Shown one piece after another: positions 15,786-23,193 of a stretch of 37,347 nucleotides of DNA. The stretch lies in assembly GCA_021773335.1 (NCBI GenBank), contig JAJFKG010000044.1, forward strand, positions 1-37,347. The letters are read 5' to 3'. The position numbers and the translations under genes were made by a program. The stretch is from Gammaproteobacteria bacterium (GTDB taxonomy: Bacteria; Pseudomonadota; Gammaproteobacteria; JAJFKG01). How positions within the stretch are numbered: the stretch's first letter is position 1; each line of letters starts with the position of its first letter. The notes under the pieces are model-generated. The model saw only the letters and a list, made by a program, of their open reading frames with translations, made no database searches and was not told where the DNA came from.

Positions 15786-16310
15786 ATGAAAAAACAAAAA
15801 GCCGTTACTTTAATCGAGTTGATTGTCACGATGACGTTAATCATGATTACTAGTTTGCTCGTTTTGCCAGTATGGCATGACAAACTCCAATATGAAGGTA
15901 TGATGAGCCATATCAACCAGCTATATGTGAGCTTGAATTATGCGCGGCGCCAGTCAATCGCGCGTGGTTATACGGTGACGGTGTGTGGTAGTAGTGGTTT
16001 GAAGCAGTGTGATGGGCAGTGGAGTGCAGGGCATATTGTCTTTGTTGATAAAGATAAATCAGGCCAAGTGAAAGATGACTTCGATCTTTTGCGCGTGAAG
16101 GCAGCACCTAACCATTATGGCACTTGGACATGGAAAAGTTTTCAGCAGCATCCTTATCTACAATTTTTGCCAAGTGGTTTTACACGACGGCAGAATGGTA
16201 CTTTTATCTATTGTCCGAATAATGGCGATATAAAGTTTGCTAGTGCTCTTGTCGTGAGTCAGAGTGGTCGGGTGCGGGTAGAAAGGGATAAAGCCAAAGG
16301 CTGCGCATAA
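15786..16310 (+). CDS. GspH/FimT-type pseudopilin (minor pilin)
   Basis: A 174-residue protein with a type IV prepilin leader: MKKQKA, cleavage before VTLIELIVTM, Glu at +5 of the mature protein, then a hydrophobic helix. The remainder fits the GspH/FimT domain (SLNYARRQSIARGYTVTVCG, then QWSAGHIVFVDKDKSGQV). Four cysteines (two in VCGSSGLKQC, one in IYCPN, one at the C-terminus) could form disulphides. Such proteins prime type IV pili or type II secretion pseudopili. No other pilin, peptidase or secretion gene is nearby, so it works with components encoded elsewhere. AGGA lies upstream of ATG 15786. The gene lies between two minus-strand hydrolases. Confidence 0.9.
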   Translation: MKKQKAVTLIELIVTMTLIMITSLLVLPVWHDKLQYEGMMSHINQLYVSLNYARRQSIARGYTVTVCGSSGLKQCDGQWSAGHIVFVDKDKSGQVKDDFDLLRVKAAPNHYGTWTWKSFQQHPYLQFLPSGFTRRQNGTFIYCPNNGDIKFASALVVSQSGRVRVERDKAKGCA

Positions 16311-16311
16311 T

Positions 16312-17499
16312 TTATGTGAAATCTGTCGTAGTCGTATCAATAAATTGATCTAATGAGCTGACCATAGCGTGATAGTCGGGATTGTAAGTTAATCGCTGTA
16401 GATAGTATTGCTTCAAGTTCATCGGGCTGAGGGCGCCCGCATAAGGTTCGCCATTATGTTTTGGTTTAAACCAGCGTGCTAACGAATGTTCATAGTGCTG
16501 GAAGTCTTTAAAATCGCCTTCACGACCGTAATGTGGATTCCTGGGCGAAAAGGGGATAGCTATATGTGAAAAGTCCAATACGCGTTGTTCGGGGAAATGA
16601 CTATTACGCATAATCACATTGTCGAGTTCTGAGTATTGATCATGTGCGGCTTTATCTTTGCTATAGCGTATTAGTCGCGTATGCGGGTGTGTTTGTAATT
16701 CAAAATAATCCAGCGTCGCTTGTGGACAAACGACTTCATCATCATCGCTCATCACCACAAATTGCGGGATAGTCAAACATAGCGATTGTTGCATACGTCG
16801 GATTTCTTTGAGTAACTGCAAGACTTGCCACGCGGCATTGAGGGCGTAAGTTTGATAACGCGAATAATCTGTATCTTTGCCCACTTTAAACCAACGACAG
16901 CGTGGAATAGCCCAGCTTAAGGCATGGTGCCAATTAGTAAACTGAGCGAAAGGACTTTTTATTTTAATCGCGGGTGTGAACAGAACAATGCCCGCGAGAT
17001 TAGTCTCTTTAAGGGCATGATAAATTGCCAAGGCGGCGCCAGTGGAGACACCTGCTATGTAGATATTCTCGACTTCGTCGCGTAGCGAGGCTAAACCATA
17101 AGTACTGGCTTTAACCCAATCTTGATATTTGATATTGAGCAGATCACCTGGCACGGTGCCATGTCCCGGTAATAAAATAGAACGGACTAAAAACCCCTTA
17201 TTAGCGAAATAATCAGCCATATCGCGCATAGAAAAGGGAGAATCAAACAAACCGTGGATGAGCAGTACACCATTTTTATGTCGTGTTGCGCCTACAGGTG
17301 GCTTAATTTCAAAGGGACTATTGGCTGCGATGATAGTATCAGCTCGTTCTGGGTTGCATTGTTCTGGGCTAAGGTCGACGCGAGCACGCGCGATGATGCT
17401 TTGGATGTGTCGGATATAATCGGGAAAACTCAAGGTAGATGAGGCAAAACGGCTGTTTAAGCCAGATGGGTGTAGGCGCTGCTTATGTTTTTTATTCAT
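16312..17499 (-). CDS. alpha/beta hydrolase (carboxylesterase/lysophospholipase-like)
   Basis: A 395-residue alpha/beta-hydrolase. HGLFDSPFSMRDMADYF provides the HG oxyanion motif, LPGHGTVPGDL follows, and the elbow is GVSTGA (Ser152). Asp253 or 254 in MSDDDEVVCP and His312 in FSHIAIPF complete a plausible triad. The HGLFDSPF and PGHGT motifs are typical of monoglyceride lipase-like carboxylesterases. There is a 75-residue charged N-terminal extension and no clear signal peptide. Its stop is only one base from the stop of the convergent pseudopilin gene, with no terminator between them. Substrate unknown. Confidence 0.85.
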   Translation of the reverse strand: MNKKHKQRLHPSGLNSRFASSTLSFPDYIRHIQSIIARARVDLSPEQCNPERADTIIAANSPFEIKPPVGATRHKNGVLLIHGLFDSPFSMRDMADYFANKGFLVRSILLPGHGTVPGDLLNIKYQDWVKASTYGLASLRDEVENIYIAGVSTGAALAIYHALKETNLAGIVLFTPAIKIKSPFAQFTNWHHALSWAIPRCRWFKVGKDTDYSRYQTYALNAAWQVLQLLKEIRRMQQSLCLTIPQFVVMSDDDEVVCPQATLDYFELQTHPHTRLIRYSKDKAAHDQYSELDNVIMRNSHFPEQRVLDFSHIAIPFSPRNPHYGREGDFKDFQHYEHSLARWFKPKHNGEPYAGALSPMNLKQYYLQRLTYNPDYHAMVSSLDQFIDTTTTDFT

Positions 17500-17608
17500 C
17501 CTTGTCGTTTACTCCGTTTAAAGGGTATCGGTAGTATAATCCTAAATTACTTATTCACCAAAGATCGTTATAGGCATTTTTTCTTTAGGTTGTGGATATA
17601 ACTACTTC

Positions 17609-17637
17609 TTGGGAATTTTGCTTAGTTAAGGTAAAAT
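17609..17637 (+). promoter_or_regulatory. putative promoter of the icmD-like gene
   Basis: TTGGGA (17609-17614), a 17-bp spacer and TAAAAT (17632-17637) lie about 30 bases upstream of the ATG at 17670. If real, this rules out the earlier in-frame start at 17592. Confidence 0.4.
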
Positions 17638-17669
17638 GGGCCCTATTAAAATTAAAGGTACTTTGTGAC

Positions 17670-18161
17670 ATGAAAAAGAGTGCATTATTCATTTTTCTCG
17701 GCATATTATTGATAGCCGGCACGGCCCAGGCGGTTACCCTAGGTGAAATGTCAGCCTATTTACTGCGTCCTACCGAAGGCTTAGCCAAAGTCATGCATGC
17801 GATTTCGTATATTGCCGGTGCGGCGCTATTGATGATGGCTGCAGTACAATATAAAGCGCATCGCGATAATAAACAGCAAGTGCGTCTCAGTACCCCAGTT
17901 GTATTCCTTTTCTTAGGGCTAGTGTTTGTATTCTTGCCATTTTTATCGAATTTGTCTGAATCTTCACAATTTATCACGCGCCAACTTGGCCAAGAACAAT
18001 TGCAAAAAGATTATAGTTTGCCGCCGCCACCGGTGAATAACGATAGCAATTCCGGCGTAGTTCAGCAGCAGTCTGCTGTGCCTGCACAGCCCGGTCAGGC
18101 ACAAAGTAGCCAAAGCCAGAACAACCATATTCCCAGTGCTGATGATGATTGGTACCAATAA
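17670..18161 (+). CDS. IcmD/DotP-like small membrane protein (type IVB secretion family)
   Basis: A 163-residue protein with a signal sequence (cleavage near GTAQA-VTL) and two membrane helices at about 44-61 and 76-92. They are separated by a short cytoplasmic loop, YKAHRDNKQQ. The arrangement SYIAG, helix, YKxHxDNxxQ, TPVV, helix, FLPFL resembles IcmD/DotP (and the related IcmC/DotV) of the Legionella and Coxiella Dot/Icm systems as I recall them. The C-terminal 55 residues are rich in Q, S and P. The gene is next to an EexN-like lipoprotein gene, not dot/icm genes. Start ATG 17670 gives the signal peptide; an in-frame start at 17592 would disrupt it. The role is unknown. Confidence 0.65.
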   Translation: MKKSALFIFLGILLIAGTAQAVTLGEMSAYLLRPTEGLAKVMHAISYIAGAALLMMAAVQYKAHRDNKQQVRLSTPVVFLFLGLVFVFLPFLSNLSESSQFITRQLGQEQLQKDYSLPPPPVNNDSNSGVVQQQSAVPAQPGQAQSSQSQNNHIPSADDDWYQ

Positions 18162-18182
18162 ACGAAGCGGGGTAGCTCCAAA

Positions 18183-18665
18183 ATGAAAAAATCAGGTTAT
18201 CGTTGGATTGGTATGATTACCTTGTTAGGGGTTCTATTGTTGAGCGCCTGTGGTGAAAAACCTCACGATTACCATTATTATGTGTTACACCCAGAAAAAA
18301 TTCCCCCAGCTTTAGCGCAATGTCGTAATCAAGAGCTACAGCGCGGCGCGGTTTCACAAAACTGTCAAATGGTCTCGCGTGCTTATCAAGATACACGTAG
18401 CTTGTTGGTTCAAGTCGAAGAAGACCCAGTTACCTTTGGTAAAAAAATATTGGCTGCACAAGTGCAATTAGCTAATGACCGTCAGGCATTAGCCAGCGCG
18501 CAAAAGACCTTTAAAAATATTGCAGAGAATACCGCTAATACAGAACCAGCATCACCACAATTGGTGTTGGCGCGTCAGCAATTACGTGTTGCGCAAGCGA
18601 AGGTGGCATCGCAGGAAATGGTGGTGAATCGTTTCTATGCTATTGTCCGTATGGTCGGCGAATAA
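18183..18665 (+). CDS. EexN-like (entry-exclusion-type) lipoprotein
   Basis: A 160-residue lipoprotein: signal peptide with lipobox LSAC (Cys23), then HYYVLHPEKIPPALAQCRNQ and a second cysteine in SQNCQMVSRAY. The pattern Y-x-x-HPE-(about ten)-C-R-N-...-C-x-x-A is that of EexN-type proteins from conjugative type IV systems, which block redundant DNA uptake. Residues about 75-150 are alanine- and glutamine-rich and probably form a helical coiled coil (ILAAQVQLANDRQALASAQ). It starts 21 bases after the icmD-like gene, so the two are probably co-transcribed. The family match is by eye and the function is inferred. Confidence 0.6.
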   Translation: MKKSGYRWIGMITLLGVLLLSACGEKPHDYHYYVLHPEKIPPALAQCRNQELQRGAVSQNCQMVSRAYQDTRSLLVQVEEDPVTFGKKILAAQVQLANDRQALASAQKTFKNIAENTANTEPASPQLVLARQQLRVAQAKVASQEMVVNRFYAIVRMVGE

Positions 18666-18789
18666 CTTAAAGCTTCGGCTTTTGCCGCTGGCTGCGTTGC
18701 AGATGCAGTCTCTCCTCCAAAATCACTATTTCTGGCCTATAATTTGCCTATTCGGAAGTAAGAACCTCTATCTAATCAGGGAGTACGTT

Positions 18790-20352
18790 GTGACGAAAGC
18801 GCGGTGGCTTAAGTGGCTAATTTTATTCGGTATTTTGATGATATTGTTGTATCTAACGTTTCTCTTTATTAACCTTAATCAAGTCAAAAAGCTCATTACT
18901 AACAATGTGAAAGAGGCGACAGGGCGCGAGTTAGTGATTAATGGCCGATTGCACATAGAGTTGAGTTGGTGGCCGACCCTGCGTGCCGAAAATGTCACAT
19001 TTTCCAATCCGAGCTGGGCACAACAACCTTATTTGTTACAAGCCAAAGAAGTGACTTTGCAACTGAAACTTATGCCGCTGTTTTCTGGAGACGTCGAACT
19101 CGAATCGGTTGAACTACAGGGCGCTGAATTTTGGTTAGCAACCAATCAGCAGGGCACGGGCAATTGGGAATTGGACTGGGTGCCCAAAGCAAGCAACAGT
19201 AACAAATGGCATTTTTCATTGCCGCATGAAGTGACAATCAGTGGTAGCACATTTCAATATCACAATGGCAAAACTAATAAGTTGTATACCTTAGCGGGAC
19301 CTTATCAAATCACAACCGAATTAAGTAACGGTACGCACCAGCTGGATTTTCAGCAGATACAAGCAACGTTCGGTAAAAATCAATTAGCCGGTAATTTGAG
19401 TTTTATCTTTCAGCCAAAACTGATCAAGTTTAATGCCAAGCTAAAGGCGAAATATTTAGATTTAAATAAGCTGATCAGTGTCGAGTATAAAAAATCGGGG
19501 AAAAAGCCGACAAAGCAATCGGCGAAGAAAAAGAATGCCCCAGATAATTATGTTGGAAAATTAGAATTAGTAACAAATCAATTGCGTTTTAGCGACATAG
19601 AACTTAACCACGTTAACGCTAATGCGGAGCTTAATAAAGACACATTACGAGTTAACCGTTTGGAAGCTGTGTTTAATGGTGGAAAGTTAAATGCGAGTAT
19701 GCAATTGTCGCAACCAGGGAGTCAATTGCTGATTAAAACCAATGGCGATATTCTTGGGGCTAATGTCGGTGAAACGCTACATTTATTTGGTCTGAGCCGA
19801 CGTTATCAAGGTGGCAGCCTGGATGTGTCCTTTGATGTTGCTACGAGTGGTTCATCAGGTGCACAGTTTGCAAAAAATATTGCTGGCAACATAAAGTTGG
19901 CTATTCGCAATGTGAAGTTTGCGCGTGCAGATAAGGATAAAAGTGGTGAAAGTTTTTTTGAATTATTAACTGGTAAAAAGAAGAGTAAGGATGTTGCGAT
20001 TATCTGTGCCAAAGGGGGTTTTTCGGTAAAAAATGAAATTGCAACAAGCAAAACTATTTATCTTGAAACAGGCACCGCTCGTGTTGCAGGTGCAGGGCAA
20101 ATTAATTTAGGTAAAGGCACGCTGAATTTATTATTAAAGCCCAAAGCTAAAGGTCTAACCTTAGCGCAACTGGCCGTACCATTTAAAGTGACAGGGCCTA
20201 TGTCAAACCCGCATTATTATCCTATGGTGACGACCGGAGGCGTCATTAAGACGATTGCAGGTGTGGCGACAGGTGCTGGGATTTTAGGTGTAGTGGGGAT
20301 TGATGTGTTGGATAAGGTGCTTATATCTGGCAAACAACCCTGCCACCTCTAG
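18790..20352 (+). CDS. AsmA family envelope protein
   Basis: A 520-residue protein with one N-terminal membrane helix (LKWLILFGILMILLYLTFLF) and a large periplasmic part of the AsmA type. It has VKEATGRELVINGRLHIEL near the start and a C-terminus with LNLLLKPKAKGLTL and PFKVTGPMSNPHYYP. AsmA-like proteins belong to the bridge-like lipid-transport group that carries phospholipids to, or affects assembly of, the outer membrane. The GTG at 18790 is chosen because CAGGGAG lies about six bases before it and the membrane helix follows at once. The open frame runs back to 18637 inside the previous gene, but that extension is not protein-like. No operon partner downstream before the repeat. Confidence 0.88.
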   Translation: MTKARWLKWLILFGILMILLYLTFLFINLNQVKKLITNNVKEATGRELVINGRLHIELSWWPTLRAENVTFSNPSWAQQPYLLQAKEVTLQLKLMPLFSGDVELESVELQGAEFWLATNQQGTGNWELDWVPKASNSNKWHFSLPHEVTISGSTFQYHNGKTNKLYTLAGPYQITTELSNGTHQLDFQQIQATFGKNQLAGNLSFIFQPKLIKFNAKLKAKYLDLNKLISVEYKKSGKKPTKQSAKKKNAPDNYVGKLELVTNQLRFSDIELNHVNANAELNKDTLRVNRLEAVFNGGKLNASMQLSQPGSQLLIKTNGDILGANVGETLHLFGLSRRYQGGSLDVSFDVATSGSSGAQFAKNIAGNIKLAIRNVKFARADKDKSGESFFELLTGKKKSKDVAIICAKGGFSVKNEIATSKTIYLETGTARVAGAGQINLGKGTLNLLLKPKAKGLTLAQLAVPFKVTGPMSNPHYYPMVTTGGVIKTIAGVATGAGILGVVGIDVLDKVLISGKQPCHL

Positions 20353-20674
20353 GCGGGCCGTAGGAGGCCAATCTCTTCGTTAAGCGGTTAATTTAATTCG
20401 GTCATTTAGGGAATACTAAATACCTTTATTTTTGTAGGCTGAGGCGAAGCCGAATAGTTTTGTAGCCTTGATAAGCCCCGCAGGGGCGCATCAAGGTTTC
20501 TTAGTGGCAATCATACACAACCTTGATGCGCGGCTACGCCGCTTATCAAGGCTACGTAAGAGACATTGTTGCTAAGATGGCTGTTGACTATTTTCTTGCA
20601 ATTTTCAAGCTATTCACATAACATGACCCGCATTGGCTAATAAGGGTCGCCACGGAATAACTAAGAACCACTTA
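20353..20674. other. intergenic region with repeat copy 6 and a shared 18-bp motif
   Basis: Between the AsmA and POT genes lie a TTTAATTCGGTCATTTAG motif at 20392-20409, also present at 9279-9296, and the palindromic repeat at 20462-20555. No gene is visible. A POT promoter probably lies between 20556 and 20640 but is not clear. Confidence 0.6.
20462..20555. repeat. REP-like palindromic repeat, copy 6 (CTTGAT subtype)
   Basis: A 94-bp unit from GTAGCCTTGATAAGC to GCTTATCAAGGCTAC, with inner hairpins CCCCGCAGGGG and CGCGGCTACGCCGC. It sits between two co-directional genes. Confidence 0.9.
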
Positions 20675-22138
20675 ATGCAATCAACAACTCAGCCTACACG
20701 CCAGCCGCGTGCGCTTTATTTCCTCTTTTTAGTTGAACTGTGGGAACGCTATGGGTTTTATACCGTGCGTGGTATTTTAGTCTTATACCTCACTAAAGTT
20801 TTTTTATTCTCTGATAATCATGCTTACGGTTTATTTGGCGCGTTTACAGCTTTACTGTGGTTGACACCAGTTGCTGGTGGTTATTTGGCGGATCGCTTAC
20901 TCGGCTTTCAACGTGCTTTAATTATTGGTGGGGTGTCACTAACACTTGGCTATGCTTGCTTAGCGGTGCATAGCGTGCAATTTTTCTATCTTGGTTTGAG
21001 CCTGATTTTGATCGGTAACGGTTTTTTCAAAGCCAATGTCGCGAGTCTGGTGGGTAGTTTATACGATGGGCCTGATGATTCACGCCGTGATGGTGGTTTT
21101 ACCATTTACTATATGGGTATCAACATTGGTGGTTTATTACCACCATTATTTGTCGGTTTTATCATTGCGAAATTTGGTTGGGGCGTCGGTTTTGCATCGG
21201 CAGCGGTCGGTATGTTTATCGGTTTACTAACCTTTTTAATTGGACGCAAGGCATTAGAAGGGCGTGGCAGTGTGCCAGATATGAAGGTGTTGACCGAGCG
21301 ATTCTTTTTGATTTTCAGTCGCCAACATGTGATCTATGCTGTAACTTTGGTCTTGGCTTTTGTTGGCATTTATGTCCTCCACCATGTGCGTCTGTCCAAC
21401 TGGATATTGGAAGTCAGTGGTGTTGTCTTGATTGCGCTCTATCTCGTCACCAGCTTTCGCCAGTCTGAAGGCAGCCGCAATAAAATGCTGGGTTGCTTAG
21501 CGCTAACGTTATTATCTATTGGTTTTTGGACTCTCTATCAGCAGGCACCGATGACGGTGAACCTGTTTACCCTGCGTAACGTTGATCGTACCGTTTATCA
21601 TTGGACGATTCCAACAGTGATGTTTCAAGCCTTAAATCCAATCTTTATTATTGCCTTGACACCGTTTCTCAGTAAATTTTGGACTTATCTCGGACATAGC
21701 CGCTGGTCGATGCCGACCTCATTAAAATTTGCGATTGCGATTTTGCTCATGGGCTCAGGATTTTTAGTCTTAGCATTTGCGGCACAAGTGGCTCCGCAAA
21801 CTGGTATTGTCTCTCCGAGTTGGATAGTCGTCAGTTATTTCTTGCAAACCTTGGGTGAGCTGGCGATCCAACCGATTGGTTTAGCGATGATGACGGCGTT
21901 AGCGCCGCCCAATTTGGTGGGTATGATGGTGGGAACGTGGTTCTTTGCTAGTGCAGCGTCGAATGCAATTGCGGGTAGTGTGGCGAAGATTGCGAGTATT
22001 TCACCGAATCAACATTTAAATCCTTCTTATTCTGTACATGTTTATGGTCACGCTTTCTTTATCTATGGTCTTGCGGCAATTGGCGTGGGTATTTTGACAT
22101 TGTTTCTGGTGCCGAAGTTGTCACGAATGATGGAATAA
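20675..22138 (+). CDS. POT/PTR family proton-dependent oligopeptide transporter
   Basis: A 487-residue polytopic protein that imports di- and tripeptides with protons. The first helix carries the ExxER motif (ELWERYGFYTVRGILVLYL), and the second family signature reads FTIYYMGINIGGLLPP. The number of hydrophobic segments fits 12-14 helices as in DtpA/B. The ATG at 20675 is preferred over a TTG at 20633 because the extra 14 residues are unlike the family, although no strong ribosome site precedes either. It stands alone, with repeats on both sides. Peptide import would suit an organism relying on host or environmental amino acids, which is an inference. Confidence 0.92.
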   Translation: MQSTTQPTRQPRALYFLFLVELWERYGFYTVRGILVLYLTKVFLFSDNHAYGLFGAFTALLWLTPVAGGYLADRLLGFQRALIIGGVSLTLGYACLAVHSVQFFYLGLSLILIGNGFFKANVASLVGSLYDGPDDSRRDGGFTIYYMGINIGGLLPPLFVGFIIAKFGWGVGFASAAVGMFIGLLTFLIGRKALEGRGSVPDMKVLTERFFLIFSRQHVIYAVTLVLAFVGIYVLHHVRLSNWILEVSGVVLIALYLVTSFRQSEGSRNKMLGCLALTLLSIGFWTLYQQAPMTVNLFTLRNVDRTVYHWTIPTVMFQALNPIFIIALTPFLSKFWTYLGHSRWSMPTSLKFAIAILLMGSGFLVLAFAAQVAPQTGIVSPSWIVVSYFLQTLGELAIQPIGLAMMTALAPPNLVGMMVGTWFFASAASNAIAGSVAKIASISPNQHLNPSYSVHVYGHAFFIYGLAAIGVGILTLFLVPKLSRMME

Positions 22139-22141
22139 GGA

Positions 22142-22161
22142 ACGCACGCTGGAGCGTGCGT
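22142..22161 (+). terminator. hairpin after the POT gene
   Basis: A perfect 9-bp stem (ACGCACGCT, loop GG, AGCGTGCGT) directly follows the POT stop. There is no T run, so termination may depend on other factors. Confidence 0.45.
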
Positions 22162-22218
22162 GAGTGTGCGTTGGTTGGGATGAGTTTGCGGTCTTGGAAT
22201 AGTCTGGATAAGTTAATC

Positions 22219-22257
22219 GCAGCCTTGATAAGCGACGTAGTCGCGCATCAAGGCTGC
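22219..22257. repeat. half-unit of the REP-like repeat, copy 7
   Basis: A single 39-bp hairpin, GCAGCCTTGATAAGCGACG - TAG - TCGCGCATCAAGGCTGC, equal to the left half of the larger units with its own closing arm. It shows that the basic building block is one hairpin and the larger copies are inverted pairs. It lies between the convergent POT and M23 peptidase genes. Confidence 0.85.
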
Positions 22258-22277
22258 AAGAGAATTGGGGCTATCAG

Positions 22278-23183
22278 TTAGTTCTTCTTACTTTTAGATT
22301 TTCTCTTCGCAATAAACAATGCTGGATTAACGCGTGCGTCATTCATGCTAATGCCCCAGTGTAAATGTGGCCCGGTTGCGCGTCCGGTTTTACCAACGGT
22401 GCCTAGCACCTCACCACGCTTTAATGTTTCGCCTTTTTTGACTTTAATCTTGTTTAGATGTGCATAAATAGAAATAACACCATAACCGTGATCTAAAAAG
22501 ACGGTATTACCGGTAAAAAAGAAATTGCCGGTACCAATGACGGTGCCGGCTGCGGGTGCTTTGACTGGCGTGCCCAATGGCGCCGCGAGATCCATGCCCG
22601 TGTGTGGGCTACGTGGTTTTTTATTGTAATAGCGGCGTAAGCCAAAGCTACTACTCTTGTGGCCTTGTATGGGTAAGTTAAATTGTGTCAAGGGTTGTGA
22701 GGGTACACTCCAGTGGCTTAAGATTTTGTTGATTTCAGCTTTTTCTTTTTTGATGCGCCTCATATCCAATTTATTGGGGGTGACTTTGCGCTTGTTGGTA
22801 ATAGTTAAGTACTGTGTTGCATATGCTTTGCGTTTAATCTTAAATGTTTGTGTTGTTAGCTTATTGTTGTCGATGTCGACTTTAAGATACTGCGTGCCAG
22901 GCACGCTCGCTAAAGGAATACCGACAACGGCGAGCCAAGCTTTTTTGCCAGTTTTATCATTGTTGTTTTTTACAACCATAACACGGTGTTTTTGGTAGTA
23001 AGCTTGTGGTGCAGTTTTACTATCTGAGTTAATCGCAAGGCGTGTGACCCCGCCTGGCACAGCCATGCTGCGAGGCACTTGTGAGCTTGTTGCTGCATGG
23101 GTCGTTGAAAATAGTAAGAAGCTTGAGGTAAGAGCGAATAAATTTTTTGTGATGAGGGACTTGTGGGAAATAAGCTTGCGCAT
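22278..23183 (-). CDS. M23 family murein endopeptidase
   Basis: A 301-residue secreted LytM-type zinc peptidase. The signal peptide (LFALTSSFLLFSTTHA) ends at about residue 30. A beta-rich N-terminal domain (AVPGGVTRLAI, WLAVVGIPLASVPG) is followed by the peptidase domain. Its zinc ligands (His194 and Asp198 in HTGMDLA, His275 in HLHWG) and accessory histidines (His242 in YAHLNK, His273) are all present, so it should be active on peptidoglycan cross-links. ATG 23183 has AAGGAG six bases upstream; the ATG three bases earlier is also possible. It starts ten bases after xseA and is probably co-transcribed with it. Confidence 0.92.
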   Translation of the reverse strand: MRKLISHKSLITKNLFALTSSFLLFSTTHAATSSQVPRSMAVPGGVTRLAINSDSKTAPQAYYQKHRVMVVKNNNDKTGKKAWLAVVGIPLASVPGTQYLKVDIDNNKLTTQTFKIKRKAYATQYLTITNKRKVTPNKLDMRRIKKEKAEINKILSHWSVPSQPLTQFNLPIQGHKSSSFGLRRYYNKKPRSPHTGMDLAAPLGTPVKAPAAGTVIGTGNFFFTGNTVFLDHGYGVISIYAHLNKIKVKKGETLKRGEVLGTVGKTGRATGPHLHWGISMNDARVNPALFIAKRKSKSKKN

Positions 23184-23193
23184 CATAAACTCC

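Noticed and set aside
18664..18720. Possible second copy of the inverted repeat at 9123 (TAAAGCTTCGGCTTT... GCTGGCTGCGTTGC)
   Set aside because: The resemblance is loose and there is no matching right arm, so it cannot be called a member.
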